From positions 1,426,001 through 1,490,000 of the forward strand of contig NC_026502.1 of assembly GCF_000182925.2 (NCBI RefSeq): DNA of 64,000 bases, read 5' to 3'. The notes under the pieces are model-generated. The model did not search any database. It saw only the letters and a list, made by a program, of their open reading frames with translations, and was not told the origin of the DNA. The position numbers were made by a program, and so were the translations under genes. Positions 11,239 through 22,353 of the stretch are shown in pieces; position 1 is the first letter of the stretch; every line of letters begins with the position of its first letter. Source of the stretch: Neurospora crassa OR74A (taxonomy: Eukaryota; Ascomycota; Sordariomycetes; Sordariales; Sordariaceae).

Positions 11239-13594
11239 TAGTAATTACCCCTGCTCGTGTATATAATCCTGGCTGGAGGTTCGTATGTATTTAGAGGCAC
11301 ATATGCACAAGCAGGCACATGCCAAGATTTACACCAAAATCGACCAAAATTATCACTAGAATCCTCAAATATTAATAGAATCTTCCCAAAACGAACTAAA
11401 TTTAAAGCTATTCACACATCAGAGTAGGGTCTAAATTAGAGTAGTCACCTTCCTTACCAAGATCTATATACTTCCCCTTATAAAAGTCTAAAAGACTAAT
11501 TTATTTAGTACGTAATATAATATATACTTCCACCTTCTTCCTTATCCTTCTTAGTGCTTATATATCCTCAAAATCGAGTACATCCTTCTCAACCGCCCAA
11601 TTAAGTAAATTAATAATATTTATTACTACCTCCTTAGTACCGATAATTATAAGTAATTTAAATTTCCTATTATTATTATTATCCTTAGTAGTACGTATAT
11701 TGTAAATTTCAATTAATTAATTATTAATAATATACTTAAATACTTCTTCAACGTTAATTAGCTCGCTAAGTACCTAATCCTCGTTAATAGGATTTATAAA
11801 ATTAATTAAATTTATCTTAATTTTAATACTAACTATTACCTTTTCGAAAATTTTATTAAAGTTACGTAGTTTAGTTTCGAAATATCTATAAAGGTCTAAA
11901 CTCTCCTCTAATCCTAATATAATAGATTTTTTCCAATAATTAATAATAATCTATCCTTTAAAACTATTATACTAAATACTTAAAACCCAATTAAAAATAT
12001 ATTATAAATTTATTTCTTTAAGAAGGTCCTATCCTTTCTTATTAATTTCGAAATATAGCTACTCGAAGTAATAATAATAGTAGTACGCCTTAAAGGTATT
12101 AATAATACTTTAATCTATAGGTTAATATATAATTGTAATATTAGGAAGTAGGTATATAACTTTAATATTAGAAGGAAGGGGCGCTAGATTTAAACCGACT
12201 TAATAATTAGAAAAATTATTAAAGATAAGTATAATTCGCTAACTAGGCTTTTTATAATTATAATAAGTATAAAAGGATTATAACTATTCTACTATAATTA
12301 TACTAATTATTTATACTTTTTTATTATTCTTCTATACGATTCTAATAGTATTAAAATTAAATTACTTTAAAATATAAAGAGCCTTTACTTTACCTATCGT
12401 CCAAATTTCAAATAAATTATTACTAATATTATTCGTTATAAAGGTAAAAGAGATATATAATTTATTATATTTAGTACTAGGGTTAATTTTAGTAAATAAA
12501 TTGAAGTTTAGAATCTACCGCTAAAAGAGCCTAATTTCATTTATATTATAATAATTACCCCGTAGGAAATTCGCTACTAAATTTTACAATTAAATTATCT
12601 ATTTAAATATAAAAGCATTTTCAATAAGCGCAAAAGTAATCTTACTAATAAAAGTACTCTCAAATAACTTAAATTAATAATGGAAGAAAGTATACCACTT
12701 TTTTCCGAAGTACAATACTATTTAAGAGTTTACTAATTTATTATTTCGAACTTCTGGGTACTAAAACTATAAATCCTTAACTTTTTACTACAAAAGTTTA
12801 ATAAAGGTACTAAATCTCCGAATTTTAATACTAAATTACTATTAATAAAAAAGGTACTTAAGGACTAGCTATTCTCCCTAACGAACGCGGACGGCCTACA
12901 ATTATTTAGGATTGAGGGTATTGATTTATAAGTTATACTTCTTATCCAAATAATATAAGATTATATATTATAGGAAAATAAAATCCTATTTCTTTTTAAT
13001 TTATATAGTAGTAACTTTCTAATTAGGTTGGGGAATCTTATTATAGAACTAATTTTAAAGTAAGAATCTCTATACCTATATAAAGGATTTACAATTAGTA
13101 TTTACTTTCAATTAATAGTATTAGGGCACTTTCTTTCTACCTTACAATATTATTTTTTAAATAAATTACTATTAACCAAATTTATTAGTAACGGGCCTTC
13201 TAAAGGTAATAAAAAATTAGGATTTTAACTGTTTCCATCGTTAGTACCCTAATGATATTATAATTTATTTATTCTAATATAGTTTAATATAGTAGTATTA
13301 ATTAGAAGGAAAAATTAGGATTTTTAAAATTTCAATATACTTATTAGGGATTAGAAATATTACTTACTAGGGGAGTTGTTAGGGACTATCAAGGGGGTTT
13401 AATAAGAGTGTTAACGGCTATTAGGGACTATCAATGTTCTAGAAAGTGCATATTACACCAAAATAGCGGGCCGTTACCCATACATTTAAGCATTTATATA
13501 GTTGCTTATACTAAATAATTGCGGCTAGCGATTTTTAAGCATTTAGAGGGTTTTATACACTTTCAGGTATATGTACGAGCAGGGGTAATTACTG
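11239..13594 (-). mobile_element. RIP-decayed pogo/Fot1-type DNA transposon (2,356 bp)
   Basis: The left end begins TAGTAATTACCCCTGCTCGT and the reverse complement of the right end begins CAGTAATTACCCCTGCTCGT. These terminal inverted repeats of about 27 bp differ only by transitions. TA lies outside both ends (11237-11238 and 13595-13596). The interior is extremely AT-rich, with ends closer to normal composition. The minus strand still shows the residue order of a DDE_1 (pogo/Fot1) transposase. The element is dead: stops are frequent and acidic catalytic positions read as Asn, the expected G-to-A outcome of RIP. Confidence 0.85.
11950..13100 (-). pseudogene. DDE_1 transposase remnant of the first transposon
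   Basis: Reading the minus strand between about 12,560 and 12,050 gives NINETRLF, then EIWTIGKVKA, then LIFNNFSNY, then LLPNITIIY and PIDQSII-like residues in order. These match the conserved DDE_1 core blocks of Fot1/Tan-like transposases (NMDETGLFWR, PWVIGKSKNP, LLMDNFSGH, LPPNTTSHWQPMDQGII). The two catalytic Asp positions now read Asn. Limits are approximate because the N-terminal part is too mutated to place. Confidence 0.65.
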
Positions 13595-13614
13595 TAGGTA
13601 TAAAACAATTATTA

Positions 13615-13704
13615 CTTAGGGGTTAGCGGTGGAGTCTTTTGCCAACCCCCTTTTATAAAAGAGGGGGAAAATTTTCTATAGGATAACCGTTTAATATAGG
13701 ACAA
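13615..13704 (+). repeat. Left terminal inverted repeat of the second transposon
   Basis: About 90 bp, starting CTTAGGGGTTAGCGGTGGAG. It contains an internal palindrome (CCCCCTTTTATAAAAGAGGGGG-like) followed by GAAAATTTTC, so each arm can fold into its own hairpin. Confidence 0.8.
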
Positions 13705-13859
13705 GCTATATAGTAAACCACTAGTAATATAACCTATTCCTATACTAAACCACCATATTATATACTACAACAATATTGTTAGAAACTATTAGAAATCTAA
13801 TATATTACTCAATTAGGTAGTAAGTAAATAAAAGAATAAGTTGCAATTATTACTCATTA

Positions 13860-16700
13860 TTTTCTAGTATTAGCGCCTCCTCTACTAGTAGTGCTGGTGC
13901 TGGTGCTAGTACCTCCTCTACTGCTAGTGCTGGTGCTACCTCCTCTATTACCGCCTCCCTTCTTATTAGTATACTCTTTATACGTACTGTTTGCTTTCTT
14001 ACCTATATTTAAGGTCTTATAGTATTCTTAATATACTTTATAACCCTATAGTATAGTATTAATTTAAAAGATTGTAATTGTAATAGAGTAGAGGGATTGA
14101 TGGTTGGTGTTAATAGTCTAGCTTATATAGTATGAGGTTTGGGGGTAGCGGGCGGGTTAAAGAGACGGCGGTTAATTAATTGGAATAGTAGTAATTTAAC
14201 CTCTTCCTCCTCCTCCTCCTTATCCCTATTATCCTCTCCTTCGTAGAGTTTTTTATAATTAGTTTCCTCCTTATTGTTATTAATTAGAATATTCTCGTTT
14301 TTAAAGAGGGTATTAATTATTTATATATTAAAATAATTAATAATATCGGCAATAGTTTCGATAGCAATAGTAGGCTATTAAAGTAGGCGAAGGGGGGAGG
14401 ATAGGGGGTTGGCTAGTTGAATGGTAAAAGTAGGTTGTATAGTAGAGGGATTATTACCTAAATTAATATTAATTGAGTCGTTAGAAAAGAAGTAAGAGGG
14501 GTTATTTTATATTTTTTTAAAAATTATTAGTATTAGTATACTAACCGTATTATAAGTAAATAACCTATCCCCCTCCTCCTTATCCCTTTCGTTAAATATA
14601 TCCTCCTTATAGATTGGTATATATTTATCCTTTAATTACTCCTTCTTCCAATTATTAAGGTAGACTCGCTATATAACTTTCCTTTTACTATTAATTGGAT
14701 TTTTAATTTAATTATTGTAAACCTACTTTTGAGTTTTTTTATTATATAATTTAACGGCTATTAGCTACCTCTTCTTTTTAATTAGCTACTTTCGTTATTA
14801 CCTCTCAATAGTACATTAATTAAAATCCCCCTTTAAAAAATTTAATACCTTACCCTTATAAGGTACTTTATATACCCGTCTCCTTATCTTATAATTGAAG
14901 TTGGTTACCTTCTCTTAGTTTTAATAATTATATTCTTATACGGTATTATATATTAATAGCCCCTTATAGATTACGACCTTAGTGGTATAATAATAGATAT
15001 ATATTAGTGAGTTAAATGTATAGTAGTATTTATTTTTGATATAAGTAATAACTTTAGTAGCTTTTTAAAAATAGTCCTCCTTAGGGAGTAATAAAGGTAA
15101 GGCGGGGTTGGTTTTCTTAAGTTACTTCGTTTGGATTTGTATTAGGATTTTCGTATAATTAATTAACTATATACTAGTATTAGAGAACCTATTGAGGATA
15201 TTATGCCCGGTTATATTACTATTAAGGATGTATTAAAGTATTGGGGATACTATAGTTAGTAGGGATATAGGACGATAGTATAGGGGGGGAAGCGAACCTT
15301 AAGCTTTTTAATAAATATAGTGCGAATAAAGCTGAATTTTCTACATTAAACGAATTACTATAATATTTTTTAATAATGAACTTTGAGGGACGAGAATACC
15401 CTAACGTTAAGTAGTTATATTATATAAGTTAAGTAAGGAGGTAATACTATTAATATAATATTAAAGGTATTAATATACTTTTTAACTTTTATATTATAGT
15501 AATTATTAAATCTATTAATAATTAATAGATAGTAGATTAGTCGGTATAGCCTTCTTAACCCTACTCTATTATTTAAATTATTGAATTTCTTACTAATATA
15601 ATTAATTTTATATTAATTATACCTAAACTAATTTTAAAAAGAGAACCTTTTATCTCCTAGCTTATAACTATCTTCTTCCTTTAATTTTATCAATGTTAGG
15701 GACGAGTAAAAGGAATATTAATTGAAATATTTTAATTAATTGAATATAAGGTTAGTATTTAAAAAGTTAATCGGTAATTTAGTAAAGCGGATAGCGTTGT
15801 TGAGGTTGTTAGTAATAAAATCTTCAATTGGATTAGTCTTAAATATTATATAGATGGGGATGGTTTTGCTAGTTGCGCTTATACTAACTATAAGGGTAAT
15901 TAACTTTCGGTTAGTAATATTATTAATTTTTAATTAGGATATAGAGAAACGGTAAGTATTTACCCTTATATAAATTTACTAGTAAAGCGATGTATTAATT
16001 TACTTTCTACTTTGCTAAATCCTTGAGTACAACTACCCTTATGCGCTTACCCGCTATGTAACCGAATTTTACTCCTATTTTATTATAATTCTAAATATTG
16101 CTCCTAATAACGTTGTACTTCTTAAGTACGGCTTCGTAGTTATTAAACTACTTATTGACGGACTTTTTATTTAATTCCTAGAACCTCCTCTTAATATTAA
16201 TAGTGCGGTAAGTTGTAGTCTTCAACTTTGGATAGTCTTTGAGGAAGTTCGTTAATTATATTGTATTATAATTCTCTAGCGTGCCTTGTAACAATTGTAA
16301 CCGATTTGCCGCACTGATTATTATTTAATATAGTATGGAAAACCGTCTTTAGAAGTAGAATATTATGTATAATACGATAGTATCCTCTTCGGCGGTTGTT
16401 AGTATACGGGGGCGACCTTTTAAGTATAATAATATAATTAATTTATTGTACTCTACTAGCGATTTAATATAGTAAAATATTAAGGTATACAATTTGCTAG
16501 TAATAGTAGTAATATCTTTAATGGTCGGCGGTTTGTGCGATGTTTTGAGGTACTCAATATATTAGCGGGTAGTTAGATATATATGCGCGTTGCGGTAGCT
16601 AGCGGGCGCTTCCTTTACTTTATTGAAATATTTATTAAAATCTACTACTATACGTTAATTTCTATTAATTTATAGATATATATAGATTGTTTACTTTTAT
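13860..16700 (-). pseudogene. Transposase remnant of the second transposon
   Basis: The readable N-terminal part (about 16,700-16,000) contains the HTH block GRPRILTTAEED, a linker FLKDYPKLKTTTYRT and the first catalytic block with D replaced by N. Downstream sequence toward 13,860 is heavily mutated but ends in a Gly/Ser/Thr/Ala-rich tail coded by near-repeated triplets (13,865-13,970). Whether the whole stretch was one long transposase or a transposase plus a second gene cannot be decided by eye. Confidence 0.55.
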
Positions 16701-16824
16701 AGCTTTACGGGGTGGAAGGTTGGAAATAGCGAGTTGGTATGTGGTTGTGTTGCCGATGTGTATAATGTTAAAAAGTGGTTTTGCGCGGCGTTAATAGCCG
16801 ATTCTATATAGTATAGATCGGCGT

Positions 16825-16914
16825 TTGTCCTATATTAAATGGTTGTCCTATAGAAAATTTTCCCCCTCTTTTATGAGAGGGGGTTGGCAAAAGACTCTAC
16901 CGCTAACCCCCAAG
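16825..16914 (-). repeat. Right terminal inverted repeat of the second transposon
   Basis: The reverse complement starts CTTGGGGGTTAGCGGTAGAG and follows the left arm for about 90 bp with only transition differences. It has the same internal hairpin and GAAAATTTTC palindrome. Confidence 0.8.
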
Positions 16915-17256
16915 TACCCCCTGCTTGGTAAGTGAGGCTCTTTAACACCTCGAGTCATGCAGAATATCTTTAGTCCCCTCGTGCCACTCGTGCCACTCTT
17001 CCGGGTCATGCTGTCTACGTCCATAGTAACAGTCGCAGCCCTAAATCCACTACATTCGAGATACTAAAACACATGTGAAGAGTCACTTGGGGGTTGTGGT
17101 GCGGTTCGGTGGTGGGACCTTTCCTCAACCCCCTATACATTAAACAACCCCTAGTGTAAGGACTCGCACATAGGAACGAGGAAGAACTCCCTCATTTTTC
17201 AAGCAGCCCCCACCTTTCCTCCAATATACAGAGCAAAGAAGCTCTCCATACATGGA

Positions 17257-17352
17257 TCGGGTATGGTGTAGCGGTAACATCGTTGACTCTCACTTCTTTC
17301 TAAAGAGTGACTGCTTTCTCAACAGCCCCGGATTCGACTCCCGGTATCCGAG
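17257..17352 (+). tRNA. tRNA-Glu (CTC anticodon) with a 25-nt intron
   Basis: Acceptor stem TCGGGTA (17257-17263) pairs with TATCCGA (17345-17351) with one G-U pair. A D-arm GTG...CAT and the anticodon stem GTTGA (17282-17286)/TCAAC (17319-17323) follow. The loop holds CTC at 17289-17291. The intron, 17293-17317, sits one base after the anticodon, the standard nuclear position. The T-arm reads CCGGA-TTCGACT-CCCGG, leaving an A.C mismatch at the normally invariant 53-61 pair. That could be a decayed base, so function is likely but not certain. It lies 340 bp from the RIP-mutated block. Confidence 0.8.
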
Positions 17353-17928
17353 TGATAAGAACGATTGTTTGTTTGTGCTGGCCCTGGAGGGTTCATGTGC
17401 TCTGACAAACTTTTTGGTGACTTTTTGTTTCATATCCCCCCATCCTTTCTGATGCCGGATGATATCAACTCCCCTTAGTTGTTGCTCAAGTAGTTTTCTG
17501 CTCCCCGCAGTAAATAGGTAATTTCCAAAATATCTTGTCGATCTCGGAATTCTGCTATGTGTTCTGATGGAACCGCGCGTTGATTGAGGCTTGTATGAAT
17601 TCCTTCCGAGTTACGAGGCGTATCTATATGGTTGACATTTTTGACTAAGGGAGCCTGAACGGGACACTTCCGTCCTGCTAGTCAGTCCCCATGCACTCTG
17701 ACTCCAATACGGGTCGTCATTAGCAACACATTTCAAAGCATCGTTATATACCTTGAACGCTCCTGCGTGACGCACTCACTGAGTGATTCCCTAGGCAATG
17801 TTTTCTTGACCCACATTACAGGCGCAGCAACTTCCCAGGTGTAATTGCTAAGAGACAAAGGATTGAGGAGTTCGACTCAAGGTTTCCTCGGGATGGTTCT
17901 ACCGCTTGTACCCTCATTGGGCACTGAA

Positions 17929-17973
17929 GAGAGGAGTAAAGAGAGAGGAGTAAAGAGAGGGGAGTAAAGAGAG
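17929..17973 (+). repeat. Purine tandem repeat (GAGAGGAGTAAA-like units)
   Basis: Three consecutive imperfect copies of a 12-14 bp unit, GAGAGGAGTAAA / GAGAGAGGAGTAAA / GAGAGGGGAGTAAA, followed by further GAGA. This is a minisatellite-like purine tract. Confidence 0.75.
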
Positions 17974-18575
17974 AAACTAGAGAGAGAACCGAATGCTATC
18001 ATTACTCAATCCTCTGTCACCGCATGTTCCTCTGTGTGCATGATATCGGTCAAGACACAGGATGATAAGGGACACTCACAAATGTATAGACCATTTCGTT
18101 TCCTTGTACAGCTAGAGCTTGATCACATCTTTGAATTGAAGAACCAAGACAATCCGAAACTATTTTTGTCCAGTTACCTGTTTTCTGTTTGGTTTGCCAT
18201 TGCCGTCGTATGACAACATCCCATCCAAATAGTTGAAGGCACATAGGCCCCGACGAGGACGGTTCGCCTTGCCTCTCCTTCGTCTACTCGTATAGACAAC
18301 TTGCTTGATGCTTCGGGTAACTTCCTATAAGCTCCTGTTTGGCCCAGTCGTGAAGTACGGTAGAGGTGTTGTATGCTAAGTGTCCTGTCTACTGGGTGAT
18401 GCTGTCTTTCTGGACTTGGGAGCTTTAGCTCGGGTTGTAAAGCCACTTCAGGTTGATGTTGGAACATAAGATAGGTGGCAACCTTGTTATGTTTGGGGCT
18501 TTTTGAGTATTATTGTCAAATTGTGACCGCAGTCGGGCTTTTTCTTCTTCGTCTTCTTCATCTTTTTTTTTTGTT

Positions 18576-18596
18576 GGGGGGGGGGGGGGGGGGGGG
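18576..18596 (+). repeat. Poly(G) tract of 21 bases
   Basis: An uninterrupted run of 21 G preceded by a T/C-rich stretch. It can form G-quadruplex structure and is prone to length error in sequencing. Confidence 0.9.
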
Positions 18597-18988
18597 AGGG
18601 GACTCTGTTCGCCGAAGGGGCGAGAGGAGTGCGAGTACATTGATGCCTGGTGGATATCAGGATGTCGTTGCCTCGTGTTGTATCAACGTCAACTGTGAAC
18701 ATGCGATGTAAGCAAATCTCATGGTAATATCTACGCTATGGATATTTGGATGTCCTCTGCAAGATAATCAGCCTAATCATTGCTGGCAGAAGTCATACTC
18801 CGCTAATAACAATGAAACATGTCCGTTGTATATACTCCGGACCCTAGTACGTAACATGAATAGAACCAATGCGATGTGCGAACAACGGGGGATGGCGAGA
18901 ATACAAGAAGCAGCAGTCACATATTGCGATGGATATGGGATCCTATTATCCACTCCTGTTTGTCCCCCCTAACGTCCGTGAAATGATT

Positions 18989-19560
18989 TTATAATCTGAT
19001 ATAGAGGTCCAAGCAGTCGATCCGCCACTCCCTCCTCCCCAGCAAACTCCTCAACCACTCCAGTCCCAATCCCGTCCACTCCACCCTCGTCCTGGCTGCC
19101 TTGTCCATCGCGGCCGTCGCCAGCGTGCCGACCGTTGTGTTGAACATGTCGAGAGCCACCGCCGCCGTACTGTTGGGCCTTTCCGCCATGGCTGCGGTGC
19201 CGGTGCCGTTATTCGTAGGGGCGAAGATATGTGTCGTAGTCGAGTTTGGTTCCTTCGGTTGGAACCAGTTGCTGCTGACGTCAAAGAAGCACCGGTCGGA
19301 CCAGTTACACGACGTCAGGAAGAGGATGACGAGCAGAAAGGAGCAGTAGATGCATGGTCGGTTGAGGAAGTATGTGCAGATAAAGAAGACGAGAATGAAG
19401 GCGGGCGACGCGTTGGTCGGTATGAAGAGCAGTGGGAGCCAACTACAGTAGTAGGTTTAGAATCGTGGTTAGCTTTCTCTTTCCCAAGTTTTCCCGGCCT
19501 ATGAAGCTTTGCGCCTGGCTTGGGACAGCAGACTTTCACGAACCTCCGAAGACAGAACAT
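18989..19560 (-). CDS. Tentative small membrane protein, no recognised family
   Basis: Proposed exons are 19560-19544 and 19442-18989, with an intron 19443-19543 (101 nt). The intron ends in a good GCTAAC branch site and TAG, but its donor, GTTCGT, is unusual. The product would be 156 residues, starting MFCLRSWLPLL. One or two hydrophobic segments follow (about residues 15-50, with ICTYFLNRPCIYCSFLL), then a Cys/Trp-containing segment (SCNWSDRCFFDV) and an Asn/Thr-rich, possibly glycosylated stretch. An in-frame stop just upstream of exon 2 forces splicing or a non-ATG start. An alternative ATG at 19584 would add eight residues. I recognise no family. The donor is the weak point. Confidence 0.4.
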
Positions 19561-22353
19561 TTTCTGCTTATTGGGTTGTTGCACAAAGGCAACTGGACGG
19601 GTGGTGTTACTGTCCGAATGTGGGGAAACGAATGAACGTGTCCTTCCTGGCTGGAAGCACCCGAGAGACGGACGGCGCGACTGAGATCAAGGGGCGCCGC
19701 TCGGGTTGTTCGCCGTACTAGCGTATGTGGGATTGCTAAACCGCCGGGGATCTCGGAATCGGACTCGAGGTGAACGAGCGTGTGCACACGGTGGTATGAT
19801 TCGAGGCCGAGATTGGAGATGCTATGTACATCGACGGAAAGGAGGATTATGTTCTTGACCACACCCGAGCGAGTAATATGTGGTGTTGCACACTCTTCCC
19901 GAATTCAACGTGGCGTGCTGGTTCGTGGGACCCCAAGGAGGTTTCGAGTTTGCTTGTTCCTCGTCAACGAGTGGAAAAGTTGGCGATTCCGTCCCTGTCT
20001 AAAATCCGATTTCCCAGGCGCAAAGCAAGCAAGAGGCTCGGGGGACTGGCGGATAAAGAACGCGGAAGCTCTATTAACAACGTAGTCGCACGGCGACAGG
20101 CAAAGCGTTGAAGGGCGAAGATGCGAAAGAAGGATAATGTCCAATCTTTTGATTTATTTTGGGGTTTAGTTTTTTTTGGTTCAGTTTTCAGGGACCTCCG
20201 AGTGTCAAAGTACAAAGGAGCCTTGACGCGGCGAACGGGACAGTCTGCTGGACTTGCAACTACGGTCACTTGCGCAATTGCTCAGGTCGGAAAGAGGGAA
20301 TGACGCTAGGGCCGGGGACCGTTCGGTGGGGTGTTGCAATCCCACGACGCCAGGGGTCCGGGTCGGGCTTGAGATCCCTTCTTGCTTACATAAGCCACGT
20401 GGTTGAGTGTCGATTGAGCGTTCCATCTTGGCCGCCTTCATCGCGAAGCAGTTGAGCTTGAGTTGAGCTTGAGAAGATTCGAGTAGAGATAACTCGTGTG
20501 CTCCGACATGTTGTTCCGTCTCATATAAGCCTCCATACCCAGCACGTGAAAATATCCTGAGCAGTGGGATAGGCATTGCCAGCCACATCCGGTTAGCATC
20601 GACAATGAGCCAAAGGTTCAAGCCACTCATTCATTCTAACTTCAGGGCATGCCATATGCCAGCGTGCCATGAGACGCCAGGTACCGTTCAACCGGTGTGA
20701 TCCATTTCGTAGTCAGTCAGCCCTGTTCTGTTGTCGTTGACTGCAGTCAGAGTTCGACTTTGGTATCACCAACAACCTCATACCATAGGCTGGCAAATGC
20801 GGCATTATCATGTCACACCCACGACAGATCCGAAGTGCAGAAGCAGAGACGGAATCTGCTTGGATGCCGTCGTGATGCACATGTCTTCCCCGCGCTAGGT
20901 GTTGAGGTGCATGTGCAGGTCAGAGTCGGAACATCCAATGCTCAACGTCGACTGCGACTAGGTAGGTACCGTCGATGTGAAGGCAGGCGTTGGCTACGTG
21001 GACATGTGTTGACAGCAGAGAGTGGCACGGACCATATTGGTCATGATTGGCTGAACACCATGCTCACGGCAGGAGGCCCAATGGGATAGCAGCGAATCGT
21101 CGTCAACTTGTCCCAGCCTTGAGAAGCGTCGGACATCAGGCCTCGCAACTGTCCATGTCACTCCTGTCAAGATTGGGTCTTGTGTATGTACCTAGGTCTG
21201 ACCCAGGTTAAAGACGTGATCCTAGAAGGGCAAACGGAAGCAAACTGCCCGGCGGAAATCAAAAAAAGTCCCCCCAAGAAATGGGGTAAAAAAGTCAAGC
21301 AGCAGTAACTTTACCAAGTAGACTACCTATGGTACACTAGTAGGTGGTGAATGCGTGTTCCAGTTCTGGCAAACGGACGGGTGCAGATCCAACCAATCTG
21401 AGGGCCTGAGGCTGGGCCAATCTCTGCAGCTTCCTCAGGTTCCGTCATTTTCGAGGCTCTGGGTCTTTTTTTTCCAACTGCAGTGGCTGCAAGCTTTCAT
21501 TTTTCTCTCCTCCTTCTCTCCCCCGCCAACCCGCCAAACGGAACCTACCAAACAAAAACGAACGGGCCCATCAATTCCCGACGGACCCTCTCGCCCTCTT
21601 CTCACCTCTCTCTCTCTCCCTCCTTTTCTTCCTCACCCAACATCGTCAACTTCTCGCGCGAATGCATCACACTGGCCATTGTCAGCTTCTTTGCGCGTGC
21701 GACTTTTGACCTTTGCAGCAGACTGGCGCTGAGAAATCAAGCAGCTAATTTGATACGTGAGTGGACCCCCGCATCGCTGTATTTTTGCGCTCGCGCTCTC
21801 CTTTTGGCCGCCCCGCGGAAACACGCTGCAGATGGTGGCAGGTGTCGTGGGCTAACCCTGAGCCTCAGCTCTGAGCCGGAACCAAGCTTGGTGTAGCTTC
21901 TTCGGTCCCCCGTCACTTGTCTAACCCTCGCCTTTCAAAACAGCGTCATTGATTCCAAAAGAGTCCCAGCTGGAGCTGAGGTCCCCTCCTTCCACCAACT
22001 TCGACCAACCCAGTCACAAACCCCTCCTTCGTCACGTTCGGTTTAGGTAATTCGACAACCCAAAGCCAACAGAGCCTACCACAACCGACACTTGGTTACT
22101 GCCCGCACGAGCGCCGCCGCCCATCGCACAACCCCAGCCGCCGCTCACGGTGCCCTCCCCCCCCCCTTGCGTCGCCGTCACTGTCCGTCATCAGTGACAT
22201 CGCTTCAACGCCTTTCACGTCTCGAGCCTTCTATTTCTCTGCCACTGCCACTGCCGGAAGGCGGCTTGCGGTAGAAAATCGAAACACCACCTTTGCGTGT
22301 TTGTTGTTGTCTGGATGCCAACTTGTGTCGATAGCCAGAAACGGCCGCTCCTC
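19561..22353. other. Spacer and 5' leader region of the EDC4-like gene
   Basis: No independent gene is supported. From about 21,450 the DNA becomes rich in CT tracts (for example 21,590-21,660), typical of Neurospora promoters and leaders. A possible 5'-UTR intron runs from the GTGAGT near 21,759 to a CTAAC branch and CAG near 21,868. Short frames at 20,697-21,089 and 20,205-20,630 show no motif. Confidence 0.5.

Larger units (their letters stand above)
13615..16914 (-). mobile_element. Second RIP-decayed pogo/Fot1-like transposon with about 90-bp inverted repeats (3,300 bp)
   Basis: Terminal inverted repeats at 13615-13704 and 16825-16914 begin CTTAGGGGTTAGCGG and CTTGGGGGTTAGCGG. TA flanks both ends (13613-13614, 16915-16916). 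All differences I see between the two arms are C/T or G/A transitions, as RIP would leave. The interior is very AT-rich. On the minus strand the CENP-B/pogo-type helix-turn-helix text LKGRPRILTTAEEDTIV survives (near 16406-16417 and flanks), followed by NYNKIGVKFGY, a mutated form of the W-N-x-D-E-x-G catalytic block. At 3.3 kb it is longer than a typical 2-kb Fot1 element. Confidence 0.8.
17353..18988. other. Gene-poor spacer
   Basis: No gene is supported. The stretch contains a short purine-rich tandem repeat at 17929-17973 and a 21-base G-run at 18576-18596. Overlapping frames on the minus strand near 18050-18640 lack motifs, and some simply read through the homopolymer. Confidence 0.55.

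Noticed and set aside
11239-16914. The AT-rich block as a centromere piece or LTR-type element
   Set aside because: Both halves have terminal inverted repeats, flanking TA and DDE_1 transposase remnants; no long direct terminal repeats are seen.
17929-17973. CRISPR-like array
   Set aside because: Units are contiguous purine repeats without spacers, and the DNA is eukaryotic nuclear.
18425-18711. Frames encoding poly-Gly or poly-Pro near 18.5 kb
   Set aside because: They are produced by the 21-base G-run and CTT repeats rather than by a gene.
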